64,000 bases of DNA from Phaeobacter sp. CECT 5382 (lineage in GTDB: Bacteria; Pseudomonadota; Alphaproteobacteria; Rhodobacterales; Rhodobacteraceae). Positions 41,752-49,979 of the stretch are shown here, in pieces. Every line of letters begins with the position of its first letter. Within the stretch, counting starts at the first letter, position 1. The stretch covers positions 38,616 through 102,615 of the forward strand of contig NZ_CYSG01000013.1 in NCBI RefSeq assembly GCF_001457775.1, written 5' to 3'. Below the pieces are notes generated by a model that saw only the letters and a program-made list of their open reading frames with translations, ran no database searches and was not told the DNA's origin. A program made the position numbers and the translations under genes.

Positions 41752-42887
41752 CTTGCTGCTCCTGCCACCAACTCATGCGCTATTTCCACGCTGCGGGTCG
41801 CGCCGTCAAAGTGCAAGTCACTGGCATCGCGGCGGGGCGCCACCATGGCGGCGTTCACTGCCGTCACCAGCCTTTCGGGTGTAAGGTCAGCGGTGCGCAG
41901 CATCTCGAACCCATGGAGCGGCAACAGGCTAGACGCGCGCAGCCCCTGTTCCACTTCGCGCCCGGCATCAAAGGGGATCAGCACGGCAGGCGTGTTGGCC
42001 TGCATCAGGTCCAGCGCGGTATTGTAGCCGCACATACTGACCGAGGCCGCCACATGCGACAGCATCTGTCGAAAGTCGGACCGGGCAGCTTCGATCCGGG
42101 CTGGTGACGGGATCTGTCGCAGGGCCTTAATTCGGTCACCTGCGTCATTGCCGCCAACCAGCAACCGCCAGGGGGTATCCGGCATCAGGCGCGCGGCCTG
42201 CAGTGCACAGTGATAGATCTCATCGCCGACGCTGCCGCCTCCGGCACTGACCAGGACCTCTCCGGCCCCCAGTGCCTGCGGGTGCAGACCAGCAGCGGCA
42301 GGCGCCACATAGCCTGTGTAGCGCAGCTTGCTCGCCAACATGTCAGAGACGGGCCAGCTGACCTCAAGCCGGGTGGCCTTGGGGTCGGAATGTACCAGCA
42401 CGCCATCGTAGAATTCGGCAATCACGGCATCGGCCTTGGTGGCTTTTTCGGGCTTTGAGGGCGGCGCAAGAATATCGCGGATCGAGGCAAGGATTTTTGG
42501 CGGGCGGGGCAGGGCCTGTGCCATGCGCAACAGCGCCAAAAACTCCTGGCGGAGGGAGCGACGCCCAAAGGGGTAGAGTTCGGTAATCAGGATATCAGGC
42601 TGCATAGCCTGCAGCGTATTGCACAGTACCGCCTGCCGCGCGGTGTGATACTGCGCATCCACCGCAACGCCGTCTGGTGTCAGCAGTTGGGTAAAGTTGA
42701 CCCCGTCAGAGCGCAGCGGTGGCAGTTGCACCAGGGTTATATCGCTGGTGTTCAGCTGCGGTGCAGCAAAGCCGCCTGACACCAGCTGAACTGTGTCGCC
42801 AGCGGTCTGAAAAGCGCGTGCTAGTGTCAGGGCGCGTGACAGGTGCCCGGTGCCCAGCAGATGGGTGACAACGATCATGACTTTCAT
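41748..42887 (-). CDS. MurG/UGT-like glycosyltransferase
   Basis: This 379-residue protein starts MKVMIVVTHLLGTGHLSRALTLARAF, the acceptor-binding glycine loop of GT-B enzymes. The C-terminal domain has VLVSAGGGSVGDEIYHCALQAARL near 210-233 and VSMCGYNTALDLMQANTPAVLIPF near 284-307, the nucleotide-sugar site of the GT28 type. The protein at 45821-47062 has the same layout and is a likely paralogue. It overlaps its neighbours by 4 bases on both sides. Confidence 0.8.
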   Translation of the reverse strand: MKVMIVVTHLLGTGHLSRALTLARAFQTAGDTVQLVSGGFAAPQLNTSDITLVQLPPLRSDGVNFTQLLTPDGVAVDAQYHTARQAVLCNTLQAMQPDILITELYPFGRRSLRQEFLALLRMAQALPRPPKILASIRDILAPPSKPEKATKADAVIAEFYDGVLVHSDPKATRLEVSWPVSDMLASKLRYTGYVAPAAAGLHPQALGAGEVLVSAGGGSVGDEIYHCALQAARLMPDTPWRLLVGGNDAGDRIKALRQIPSPARIEAARSDFRQMLSHVAASVSMCGYNTALDLMQANTPAVLIPFDAGREVEQGLRASSLLPLHGFEMLRTADLTPERLVTAVNAAMVAPRRDASDLHFDGATRSVEIAHELVAGAAR

Positions 42888-43471
42888 GTGTCGTCACTCC
42901 GGATCAGGCGAACAGGGGCCGCCCAGGGGGTCAGGGTGGTGCCGTCGATCTCGACCACAAACAAGCGATTGCGTTTGATGCGAAAGGGGGCCGGGCCGTC
43001 GAAATTCCAGCCATGAGCGCGCGCCAGGATCATCCGCATGATGCCGATATGGCAGACCGCCACGGTGTCGCGTTGCAGGGTGTCGACCCAAGGTGCGAGC
43101 CGGCTCCAGACCTCGGCCGGGGTTTCCCCATTCGGGGGGCGGTAGTGCCAGCCCCACTGTTCAATATCGCGAAAGCCGCTGCGTGGATCGCTCTTCAGGT
43201 CGAGCCCCTTTTTGCCTTCCCAATCACCCCAGAACATTTCGGTTAGGGCTGGCGCGGTTTTGGGCGCGCGCCCGGCGACAATTTCGGCGGTTTCCACCGC
43301 ACGGCTCAGCGGGCTGGACCAAAGGTCGGCCTGATCCCAAGGGGCGGGCAGGGTGAATTCGCTGAGTTCTACGCGGGCAGCCTCATCTAGCGGGATATCA
43401 CTGCGGCCCTGAATCTGGCCAGCGCGGTTCCAAGCGGTATGACCATGGCGCAAAAGGGCGAGGCGGATCAT
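42884..43471 (-). CDS. histidine phosphatase family protein
   Basis: This 195-residue protein starts MIRLALLRHGHTAWNRAGQIQGRSDIPLD with the RHG catalytic motif (His9). LWSSPLSRAVETAEIV near 50-65 and VAVCHIGIMRMIL near 139-151 give the second catalytic His. It is a phosphoglycerate-mutase-like phosphatase. Inside a glycosyltransferase operon it may remove phosphate from a sugar or lipid intermediate. It overlaps the neighbours by 1 and 4 bases. Confidence 0.85.
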   Translation of the reverse strand: MIRLALLRHGHTAWNRAGQIQGRSDIPLDEAARVELSEFTLPAPWDQADLWSSPLSRAVETAEIVAGRAPKTAPALTEMFWGDWEGKKGLDLKSDPRSGFRDIEQWGWHYRPPNGETPAEVWSRLAPWVDTLQRDTVAVCHIGIMRMILARAHGWNFDGPAPFRIKRNRLFVVEIDGTTLTPWAAPVRLIRSDDT

Positions 43472-44583
43472 CAGGCGGACCTCCTGATCAAAGGGGAAGC
43501 AGTTTGCCAGAAACGCTGACTGGCCGCTGGGGCAAGATGCAGTGCCGCGATCCTGTCGCGGGCGCCGCGCCCCAGTTGCGCGCGCAACTGAGGTGAAGCC
43601 AAGAGTTGCTGTAGCCGCGCGGTCAATGCTTGCGCCCCTGCGCCAGGGGCTGGATAGCTGCCGGGCGCCAGCACATCGCGCATGCCGGGGCGGTCCTGTG
43701 CCACAACTGGCAAGCCATGGGACTGCGCTTCAAGGTAGACCATGCCAAAGGCTTCGTTGACGCCGGGCCAGAAGAACAGGCTGGCTTTGGAATAAACTGT
43801 TGCCAGTTCTGCGCCAGACAGCTGACCGAGGAAGCTGACACGCTCACCAAAGGGGGACATCAGGGCTTCGACCTGGGCGCGGGCGGGGCCGTCGCCTGCA
43901 ATCTGCAGCTGCCAATCGCCCGACAGACCGGCAAGGGCCTCGGCGATGATCTCGTAGGACGCCAGCTTGTCGCCCGGGCGCATCATACCAGCACTCAGCA
44001 TCGGGCCAGTAAGGGGGCTGGCTGCGGGCAGGGTGTCAAAAGGCAAAAAAGGCGGCAAAGACACAAGCGCTTGATCCTGAAACCTGTCACGTTCGAGTGT
44101 GATCAGATCATTGGCCGTCAGATAGAAAATCGCCGTGGCGGCATCTGCGGCATCATGGGCCGATTGGGCAAACCCGGCCCAGGGCCCCTGCAGGCGGCGC
44201 GCGGCCCGGGTGCTTTCGATCTGCACATAGGGAATGGCGCGTGCCTGGGCGACTACAGGCCCGATCAGGTCCGGCGCCTTGTAGTAGTTATGGTAGGTCA
44301 CCCAAAGATCCATATCTGGCATCTCGGCGATCAGGCGGGCGCTTTCCTGGGCCGCCTTTTCGCGCAGCACCTCCTGCAGCGCGACATCGCCAGTCTTGTC
44401 AAAGACCTTGAGCTCGGTCACCAGATCGACCTGGGCATTACCAGAAGAGATGATCGAAATCAGGTTGCGGGCCATCTCCCGATCCCCTGACGGAACTGGA
44501 TGGCCTGGTGATTTCATCGGCGCATAAAAGGCAATGCGGGCGGGGGACAGGCGTGTCATTGCTCCTGTCACGAGGTCAGTCAT
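43471..44583 (-). CDS. GT4-family glycosyltransferase
   Basis: This 370-residue GT-B enzyme begins with ARIAFYAPMKSPGHPVPSGDREMARNLISII, typical of retaining GT4 enzymes. The C-terminal domain holds VSFLGQLSGAELATVYSKASLFFWPGVNEAFGMVYLEAQSHGLPVVAQ near 239-286, with the E-x7-E motif (EAFGMVYLE). It overlaps the neighbours by 4 bases upstream and 1 base downstream. Donor and acceptor are unknown. Confidence 0.85.
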   Translation of the reverse strand: MTDLVTGAMTRLSPARIAFYAPMKSPGHPVPSGDREMARNLISIISSGNAQVDLVTELKVFDKTGDVALQEVLREKAAQESARLIAEMPDMDLWVTYHNYYKAPDLIGPVVAQARAIPYVQIESTRAARRLQGPWAGFAQSAHDAADAATAIFYLTANDLITLERDRFQDQALVSLPPFLPFDTLPAASPLTGPMLSAGMMRPGDKLASYEIIAEALAGLSGDWQLQIAGDGPARAQVEALMSPFGERVSFLGQLSGAELATVYSKASLFFWPGVNEAFGMVYLEAQSHGLPVVAQDRPGMRDVLAPGSYPAPGAGAQALTARLQQLLASPQLRAQLGRGARDRIAALHLAPAASQRFWQTASPLIRRSA

Positions 44584-45824
44584 GATCCCTGCAGCATGGC
44601 CGTCAGCCGCGCAGATAGCTGGGCAATGCCGGGATCCATGCCAAAGTCCTGACGCAGCCGCTGCAGCGCTGCCCGCGCCATAGTTTCGGCCATTTCCGGC
44701 TGATCTGCCAGGGTTTTGATCGCGGTTGCCAACGCTTCGGGGGTGTCGATGCTCAGCAGGCCATGGGTGCCGCTATCGATGAATTCTGGAATGGCCGAAA
44801 CTGGCGTCGACAGGATCGGCAGCAATTGCGAGGCCGCCTCCATCAGAACATTGGGCAGCCCGTCACGGTCACCGTCGGCTGCGACCCGGCTGGGCAAGAC
44901 AAACAGATCTGACGCGCGCATGGCAGCGATAACCTCAGGCTGATCACAGGCGCCACGCCAGGTGATGCGGTTTGCAATGCCCGCGTCCTCGGCCCGGTCT
45001 TGCAGCAGATCGCTGAGGCCACCACCGCCGATATGGGTCCAGTGCCAATCCTGATCCGCAGGCAGCAGGGCCAATGCATCGATCAGCCGGTCAAAGCCTT
45101 TCTTTTCAACCAGGCGCCCGACCGACATCAGGTGAAGGGGCGCATTGGCCTGCCGTGTCTGACGTTCCGGCGGGGGTGGAAAGCGGCTGAGATCAAGCCC
45201 GTGATAGATCAGGTCGATGCGATCGGGACTATCCGACATCTGTTTCAGATGCCGTGCCCCAAAGGCGGTGCAGGTGGCGCCAAATTGCGCCCCATGATGC
45301 TGGCTGGACAGCTTTTCAGAAATTTCCCAGTCCGGCGAGGTCCAGATGTCCTTGGCATGGGCGGAAAAACTCCAGGGCAGGCCGCGCATTATGGCCGCAT
45401 AGCGGGCCACTGACGAGGGGGTATGCAGAAAATGCGCATAGAGCCCCAGCACCTCGGCGGGCATTTCGGCGGCCAGCACGCAGGCCTGACCAAAGCGGCG
45501 GATACGGTTGCGGCTGGGATCGCGGCGCAGATCAGCGCGCCAGATGCGATAGGCGGCTGCGTAGCCAGGCAGGGCTTGCGCCTGTGCGCGGGCCTGCCAG
45601 ACGCGGACCGGCTCCTGATAAAGATACTCTGGCAGATAGTGCACGGCGGCCTGCAACCGGTCATGCAGCGGGTGTCGTTTCACATCGGTGGGATGGCGCA
45701 GCGACCAGATTTCAAAACTTTGACCAGCAGCTTCGAGCGCAACAAGTTCTTGGGCGATGAAGGTTTCCGAAAGACGCGGCCAGCCTTTGACCAGAACCGC
45801 TAGCGTGGCGGGCTGGGGGCTCAT
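44580..45824 (-). CDS. GT4-family glycosyltransferase (colanic-acid type)
   Basis: This 414-residue protein starts with LAVLVKGWPRLSETFIAQELVALEAAGQSFEIWSLR, the start common to WcaL-like transferases. The C-terminal domain has LHLMSVGRLVEKKGFDRLIDALALL near 220-244 and DLFVLPSRVAADGDRDGLPNVLMEAASQLLPIL near 302-334. The nucleotide-sugar side is thus intact. It overlaps both neighbours by 4 bases. Products of such enzymes are usually cell-surface or lipid-linked glycans. Confidence 0.85.
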   Translation of the reverse strand: MSPQPATLAVLVKGWPRLSETFIAQELVALEAAGQSFEIWSLRHPTDVKRHPLHDRLQAAVHYLPEYLYQEPVRVWQARAQAQALPGYAAAYRIWRADLRRDPSRNRIRRFGQACVLAAEMPAEVLGLYAHFLHTPSSVARYAAIMRGLPWSFSAHAKDIWTSPDWEISEKLSSQHHGAQFGATCTAFGARHLKQMSDSPDRIDLIYHGLDLSRFPPPPERQTRQANAPLHLMSVGRLVEKKGFDRLIDALALLPADQDWHWTHIGGGGLSDLLQDRAEDAGIANRITWRGACDQPEVIAAMRASDLFVLPSRVAADGDRDGLPNVLMEAASQLLPILSTPVSAIPEFIDSGTHGLLSIDTPEALATAIKTLADQPEMAETMARAALQRLRQDFGMDPGIAQLSARLTAMLQGS

Positions 45825-47062
45825 TCAGCGGCCTTTCGCGGCTCGTCCCGCAACATGGCGGACACGCGGGCGGTGACATAGGCCAACCCGTCCAACAGCC
45901 CGTCGGAGAAGGCCGAGGAAGGCGGGGATTGTTTGACCAGCCTGCGGATTGCCAGGATCATCGCCTCGGGCGTCCAGCCATCCCGGTTTTCGTCGAGCAT
46001 GGCCACCAGGCCCAGTTCTTCGGCGCGGCTGGCACGGATCCACTGTTCCAGTCGCGGCGTGGTGCGCGGTACGATGACTGCGGGCTTATCAAAGGAAAGT
46101 ACCTCGCAGAAGGTATTGTAGCCGCCCATGCAGACCACGCCCTGCGCGCCGGAAAACAGGGTTTCGATTCGCGATTCAAACCCGACTGTGGTGACACGGC
46201 CTTGCAGTGCTTCGACGCGGGCCTCAAAGGCCTCGCGGGTTTCGCCGGACAGGAAAGGGCCGTAGACCAGCACCGCGCGCGGCACCAGATCCGGGTCACG
46301 CTCATAGGCTGACAGAACCAGATCCACCATCATCGCACCATCGCCGCCACCGCCGGGCGTGATCAGCACATAGGGCTGCTCAGGCGGGGTATCCAGCGGG
46401 CCAAGATCCCGGCGCAGATAGCCAGTCCAGTGCATCCGTGCTTTGGCCGAGGTGCTAAGTTCCAGACCCTGCGTCGGGTTGTAGATCGAGCGAAGCCCGT
46501 AGACCCAGATGTCGTCATAAAATTCTTCAGTGGCCTTGATGGCATCCTTACGATCCCATTCGGCGGCCAGCACTTCGGGTTCATCCAGCACATCGCGCAG
46601 TCCCAGCACCATCTTGGTGCGTCCCTGACTGGCCAGAAGCTCCAGTGCGGGCAACAATTCTCCGCGAAATCCGGTGGGTTCTTTGTCGACGATCAACACG
46701 TCCGGGTCGTATTGCTCGGCCATGGAGCGGATCAGTCCGGAGCGCATCTCGGTGGTTTCTTCGATGCTCATGCCCATGGTGCGCGAGGCATAGCTGCCGT
46801 CGGATCGTTTGATTACGCCGGGCAGTCGCATGTGATCAACGCGGGTGGGAAAAGCAAAACGCCCTGCCACCGGGGATCCGGTCAGGATCAGGGCTGATGC
46901 GGCAGGGTCCGCTGCGGTTATTGCACCAGCCAGAGCCCGTGAACGACGCAAATGGCCAAGACCAAAGGTATCATGACTATAGAGCATTACACGGGGGCCG
47001 CGCGAAGTCTGGTCTCTGGAAGTCTGGTCTCTGTCTGGTGGGGCGTCTTGGGTAGGTGTCAT
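45821..47062 (-). CDS. MurG/UGT-like glycosyltransferase, first gene of the operon
   Basis: This 413-residue protein has VMLYSHDTFGLGHLRRSRALAGAI near residues 25-48 and a C-terminal GT28-like domain with YVLITPGGGGDGAMMVDLVLSAYE near 213-236 and VVCMGGYNTFCEVLSFDKPAVIVPR near 305-329. The first 20 residues are polar and contain DQTSR twice in a row, from a 15-base tandem duplication at 47004-47033. A start near MLYSHD (46987) would skip it but has no clear ribosome binding site. It heads the seven-gene operon. Confidence 0.8.
   Translation of the reverse strand: MTPTQDAPPDRDQTSRDQTSRGPRVMLYSHDTFGLGHLRRSRALAGAITAADPAASALILTGSPVAGRFAFPTRVDHMRLPGVIKRSDGSYASRTMGMSIEETTEMRSGLIRSMAEQYDPDVLIVDKEPTGFRGELLPALELLASQGRTKMVLGLRDVLDEPEVLAAEWDRKDAIKATEEFYDDIWVYGLRSIYNPTQGLELSTSAKARMHWTGYLRRDLGPLDTPPEQPYVLITPGGGGDGAMMVDLVLSAYERDPDLVPRAVLVYGPFLSGETREAFEARVEALQGRVTTVGFESRIETLFSGAQGVVCMGGYNTFCEVLSFDKPAVIVPRTTPRLEQWIRASRAEELGLVAMLDENRDGWTPEAMILAIRRLVKQSPPSSAFSDGLLDGLAYVTARVSAMLRDEPRKAAE
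47004..47033. repeat. 15-base tandem duplication in the glycosyltransferase N-terminus
   Basis: GAAGTCTGGTCTCTG occurs at 47004-47018 and again, without a gap, at 47019-47033. It is in frame and doubles the peptide DQTSR. It is probably a recent slippage event. Confidence 0.9.
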
Positions 47063-47167
47063 TGGCCAGCCTGCAGGGTGCTATAAGGTGGTGGTGCAAT
47101 AGGAAAATGCCGAAATCAAGAGGCTTAACCTCGGAAACACTCCTTTTTGACCGGATATGACGTGCAA

Positions 47168-47204
47168 AAGACAAATCGCTAATCACAAGTGGTCGATTTG
47201 TCTT
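47168..47204. repeat. 11-bp perfect inverted repeat between the glyco operon and mscS
   Basis: AAGACAAATCG (47168-47178) and CGATTTGTCTT (47194-47204) pair perfectly with 15 bases between. It is the only strong structure in the 284-base divergent gap. It may be an operator acting on both sides, or a hairpin in the mscS leader. Confidence 0.6.
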
Positions 47205-47346
47205 GGGCCACCAGCCCGATGGCTTGTCTCCTTCCTCTTGGCATATATGAGGGGGCAGCCATCGCGCTGGCCCTTGCATGCGCGTGATTGCGTAGCTGCG
47301 GCGGTGTGGCTAACCTGTTTTCGATATTCAAGGAGATCCCCCGGTC

Positions 47347-49725
47347 ATGATCGAGCGTAGTGTTTCGTTTCTGTTGGCAAGTTTGCTCTTCCTGGCGCTG
47401 TTTTTGACCCTGCCTCTTGCGGCGCAGGCGCAAGTGATATCGGGGGGAGTGGAGACCGAGACCAAAGACCCGGTTGCGCGCGCGGTAGAGCTGGCAGCGG
47501 AAAGTGGCCTTGGGGTTATCATTGTCGATGGCAGTGGCGCGGTGACGACAGCCACCGAACCTGCGGCACAGAACGCCGGGCATGCGATGGAAGGCGCCTC
47601 CGCGCTGATGAAGGCACAGTCTGAGTTCCAGGATTTTCGACAGGAGCTGCGCAGTCGCCTGGAGGCATTGCCCTATTCCATTTTCGAGATGAAATACATC
47701 CTGCGTCAGACCAGCCCGGATGGCCGGATCATGACCTATGTCGAGGTCCTGGGCTGGTCGCTTTTGTTTCTGATGATCGGGCGCTGGCTGTCGACCGAGA
47801 TCTACGGCAAACGCATTGCCAAAGGCTATGTCGTTGCCCGCATTAAGCAACATCCGCAAGGCTACTATGAAAAAATGCCGTTCCTGGTGTTCCGCTTCAT
47901 GATGGGGGTGGGCGGCACGATCTTTGCCATGATTTTTGCGCTGTCGATTTCCTACCTGATTTTTGGCGCTTCGGGAGACAGCTCGGTCGAGTTTACTGTA
48001 ACGGCGATCTATACGGCCTTTTTCCTAGCCCGCACGGTGTCGGATCTGTGGCGTATGGTTTTATCGCCCTTTCTCAGTCAGTACCGGATGCCGGTGTTTT
48101 CCGACCAGGACGCCAGGCGGCTCTATATTTGTTTTAATGATACGGCGACCTCCGAGATCTACACCCTGCTTTTTGCCACCTGGGTTGGGGACTTCGGGCT
48201 CAATTATAATGTCTATGCCATGGTCTATGGCCTGCTGACCTTGGTCGGCGCGCTGGGCAGCCTGGCGCTGATCGCGTTCAATGCCCGGGCCATAACACAT
48301 GCCATTCGTGCCGGGCGCCGCAAGGAAGAATGCTCTTGGCTGTTGCGGGCTCTGTCGATGGTCTGGGCGCCGGTGATGGTATTCTACGTCATCTTCGGCT
48401 GGTTCGAGCTGGCCTTTGACCTGGTGCTGGAGCGCGAAATGTCGGTGCCGCTGATGGCAGGAACCTATATGGTGCTGACTTCTATTCTGGTGGTCTATGG
48501 TGTTATCAACTACGCCATCGAAGCCTATACGCACCGCCGCCGCCTGCCTGAGATTCAGTCTGGCGACCGGATGGCTGGGCCCGGAATAGACCCCGAAACT
48601 GAGGGTCATACGGAGACTCTGGAAGGGGGACTTTCCGAAGGTGAAATACAGGCGATGGCGGCCAGTCCGGGGCATCAGATCGCTAGCTTCGAAGATCTGG
48701 CGCGACGGGTGGCTGGCATGCTGGCGTTTCTTGTGGGCGCCTACGCGCTGGTCATCGTCTGGAATCCGGATGCCAGCTGGTTGAAAACGACAGCGTCTGA
48801 ACGGGTGATCGATGTCATCGTAATCTTGTTTCTGGGTTATATTGTCTATCACGCGGCGCGGATCTGGATCGACAGCAAAATTGACGAAGAGGTCGGGGAT
48901 GTTCCCGAAGCGGAGTTGGGGGATGAAGGCGGTGCCGGTGGCGCCAGTCGTCTGGCCACGCTGTTGCCGCTGTTTCGTGGTGCCATTCTGGCGGTGGTCG
49001 TGGTTTCGATCATTTTGATTATTCTCCTGGAGTTGGGCATCAACGTCAGCCCGCTGTTTGCTGGTGCTGGCGTGGTGGGACTGGCTGTTGGCTTTGGCTC
49101 GCAGACCCTGGTGCGGGATATTTTCTCGGGGGCGTTCTTTCTGGTGGATGATGCGTTTCGCAAGGGGGAATACATCGACATTGGCGATGTCAAAGGCACG
49201 GTCGAGAAAATCTCGGTACGGTCCTTTCAACTGCGTCACCATTTGGGGGCGCTGCACACCATTCCGTTTGGCGAGATCAAAGTTCTGACCAATTATTCGC
49301 GCGACTGGGTGATGATGAAATTGCCACTGCGGGTGACCTATGACACGGACGTGGAGAAGGTGCGTAAACTGATTAAAAAACTGGGGCAGGAGTTGCTGAG
49401 TGATCCGGTGATTGGCGATAGCTTCATGCAGCCGTTGAAGTCGCAGGGTGTCATTGAAATGCAGGATTCGGCGATGATCATCCGGGTGAAATTCATGACC
49501 AAACCGGGCGATCAATGGTTGGTGCGCAAAAAAGTCTATCAGGACATTCGCGAACTGTTTGCGCGCGAAGGCATCAAGTTTGCGCATCGCGAAGTCACGG
49601 TGCGTCTGGCAGAGGATCAGGCAGATGACCTGCCACCACAAAAGAAAGAAGCTTTGGCGGGTGCGGTGCAAGCGGCCATTGATGAGGATATTCTCGACGT
49701 CAACGAAGGTGGTGATGATCGCTAA
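47347..49725 (+). CDS. large MscS-family mechanosensitive channel
   Basis: This 792-residue protein has a signal peptide (residues 5-26, ending AAQAQ), a roughly 100-residue periplasmic domain, many transmembrane helices between about 130 and 560, and a C-terminal MscS module. There the pore helix region reads LFAGAGVVGLAVGFGSQTLVRDIFSGAFFLVDDAF (about 571-605), then GTVEKISVRSFQLRHHLGALHTIPFG. A long polar loop near 395-430 separates the helix groups. Such large MscS proteins open under membrane tension during osmotic downshock. It stands alone and is divergent from the glycan operon. Confidence 0.92.
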   Translation: MIERSVSFLLASLLFLALFLTLPLAAQAQVISGGVETETKDPVARAVELAAESGLGVIIVDGSGAVTTATEPAAQNAGHAMEGASALMKAQSEFQDFRQELRSRLEALPYSIFEMKYILRQTSPDGRIMTYVEVLGWSLLFLMIGRWLSTEIYGKRIAKGYVVARIKQHPQGYYEKMPFLVFRFMMGVGGTIFAMIFALSISYLIFGASGDSSVEFTVTAIYTAFFLARTVSDLWRMVLSPFLSQYRMPVFSDQDARRLYICFNDTATSEIYTLLFATWVGDFGLNYNVYAMVYGLLTLVGALGSLALIAFNARAITHAIRAGRRKEECSWLLRALSMVWAPVMVFYVIFGWFELAFDLVLEREMSVPLMAGTYMVLTSILVVYGVINYAIEAYTHRRRLPEIQSGDRMAGPGIDPETEGHTETLEGGLSEGEIQAMAASPGHQIASFEDLARRVAGMLAFLVGAYALVIVWNPDASWLKTTASERVIDVIVILFLGYIVYHAARIWIDSKIDEEVGDVPEAELGDEGGAGGASRLATLLPLFRGAILAVVVVSIILIILLELGINVSPLFAGAGVVGLAVGFGSQTLVRDIFSGAFFLVDDAFRKGEYIDIGDVKGTVEKISVRSFQLRHHLGALHTIPFGEIKVLTNYSRDWVMMKLPLRVTYDTDVEKVRKLIKKLGQELLSDPVIGDSFMQPLKSQGVIEMQDSAMIIRVKFMTKPGDQWLVRKKVYQDIRELFAREGIKFAHREVTVRLAEDQADDLPPQKKEALAGAVQAAIDEDILDVNEGGDDR

Positions 49726-49820
49726 GGGTTTCTCCTAACAGAGCATTTCGGTCACAAGCGACGGGGGCTTCCGCCTCCAAGTCCGGACCGCTGGCGCGCT
49801 CCGCTTGGCGTTGGGCCGGG

Positions 49821-49841
49821 CGCCGGGCCTGCAGCCCGGCG
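49821..49841. terminator. GC-rich hairpin between convergent mscS and CoA-transferase genes
   Basis: CGCCGGGC (49821-49828) and GCCCGGCG (49834-49841) pair perfectly around CTGCA; an outer GGG and CCC add to it. No T-run follows. The surrounding 250 bases hold no gene. The element looks like one of the GC-rich hairpins common at gene ends in this bacterial group, but only one copy was noticed here. Confidence 0.5.
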
Positions 49842-49979
49842 TGAGCCCTAGGCAATGGTTGTGATGGTTTAAGCAGGGGGCTTTCACCTGAAACGCCGGG
49901 GAGCTCGCGGCTGTAGGACGCGGCTGAAGCGCTACAGTCGGGGCGCGAAAACCGGGCGGTCTGTCGGATTGGTTTGGGA

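Noticed and set aside
48061..49671. A 536-codon open frame opposite the MscS gene
   Set aside because: The product is rich in His, Gln and Arg, typical of antisense frames in GC-rich DNA; MscS motifs on the other strand are intact.
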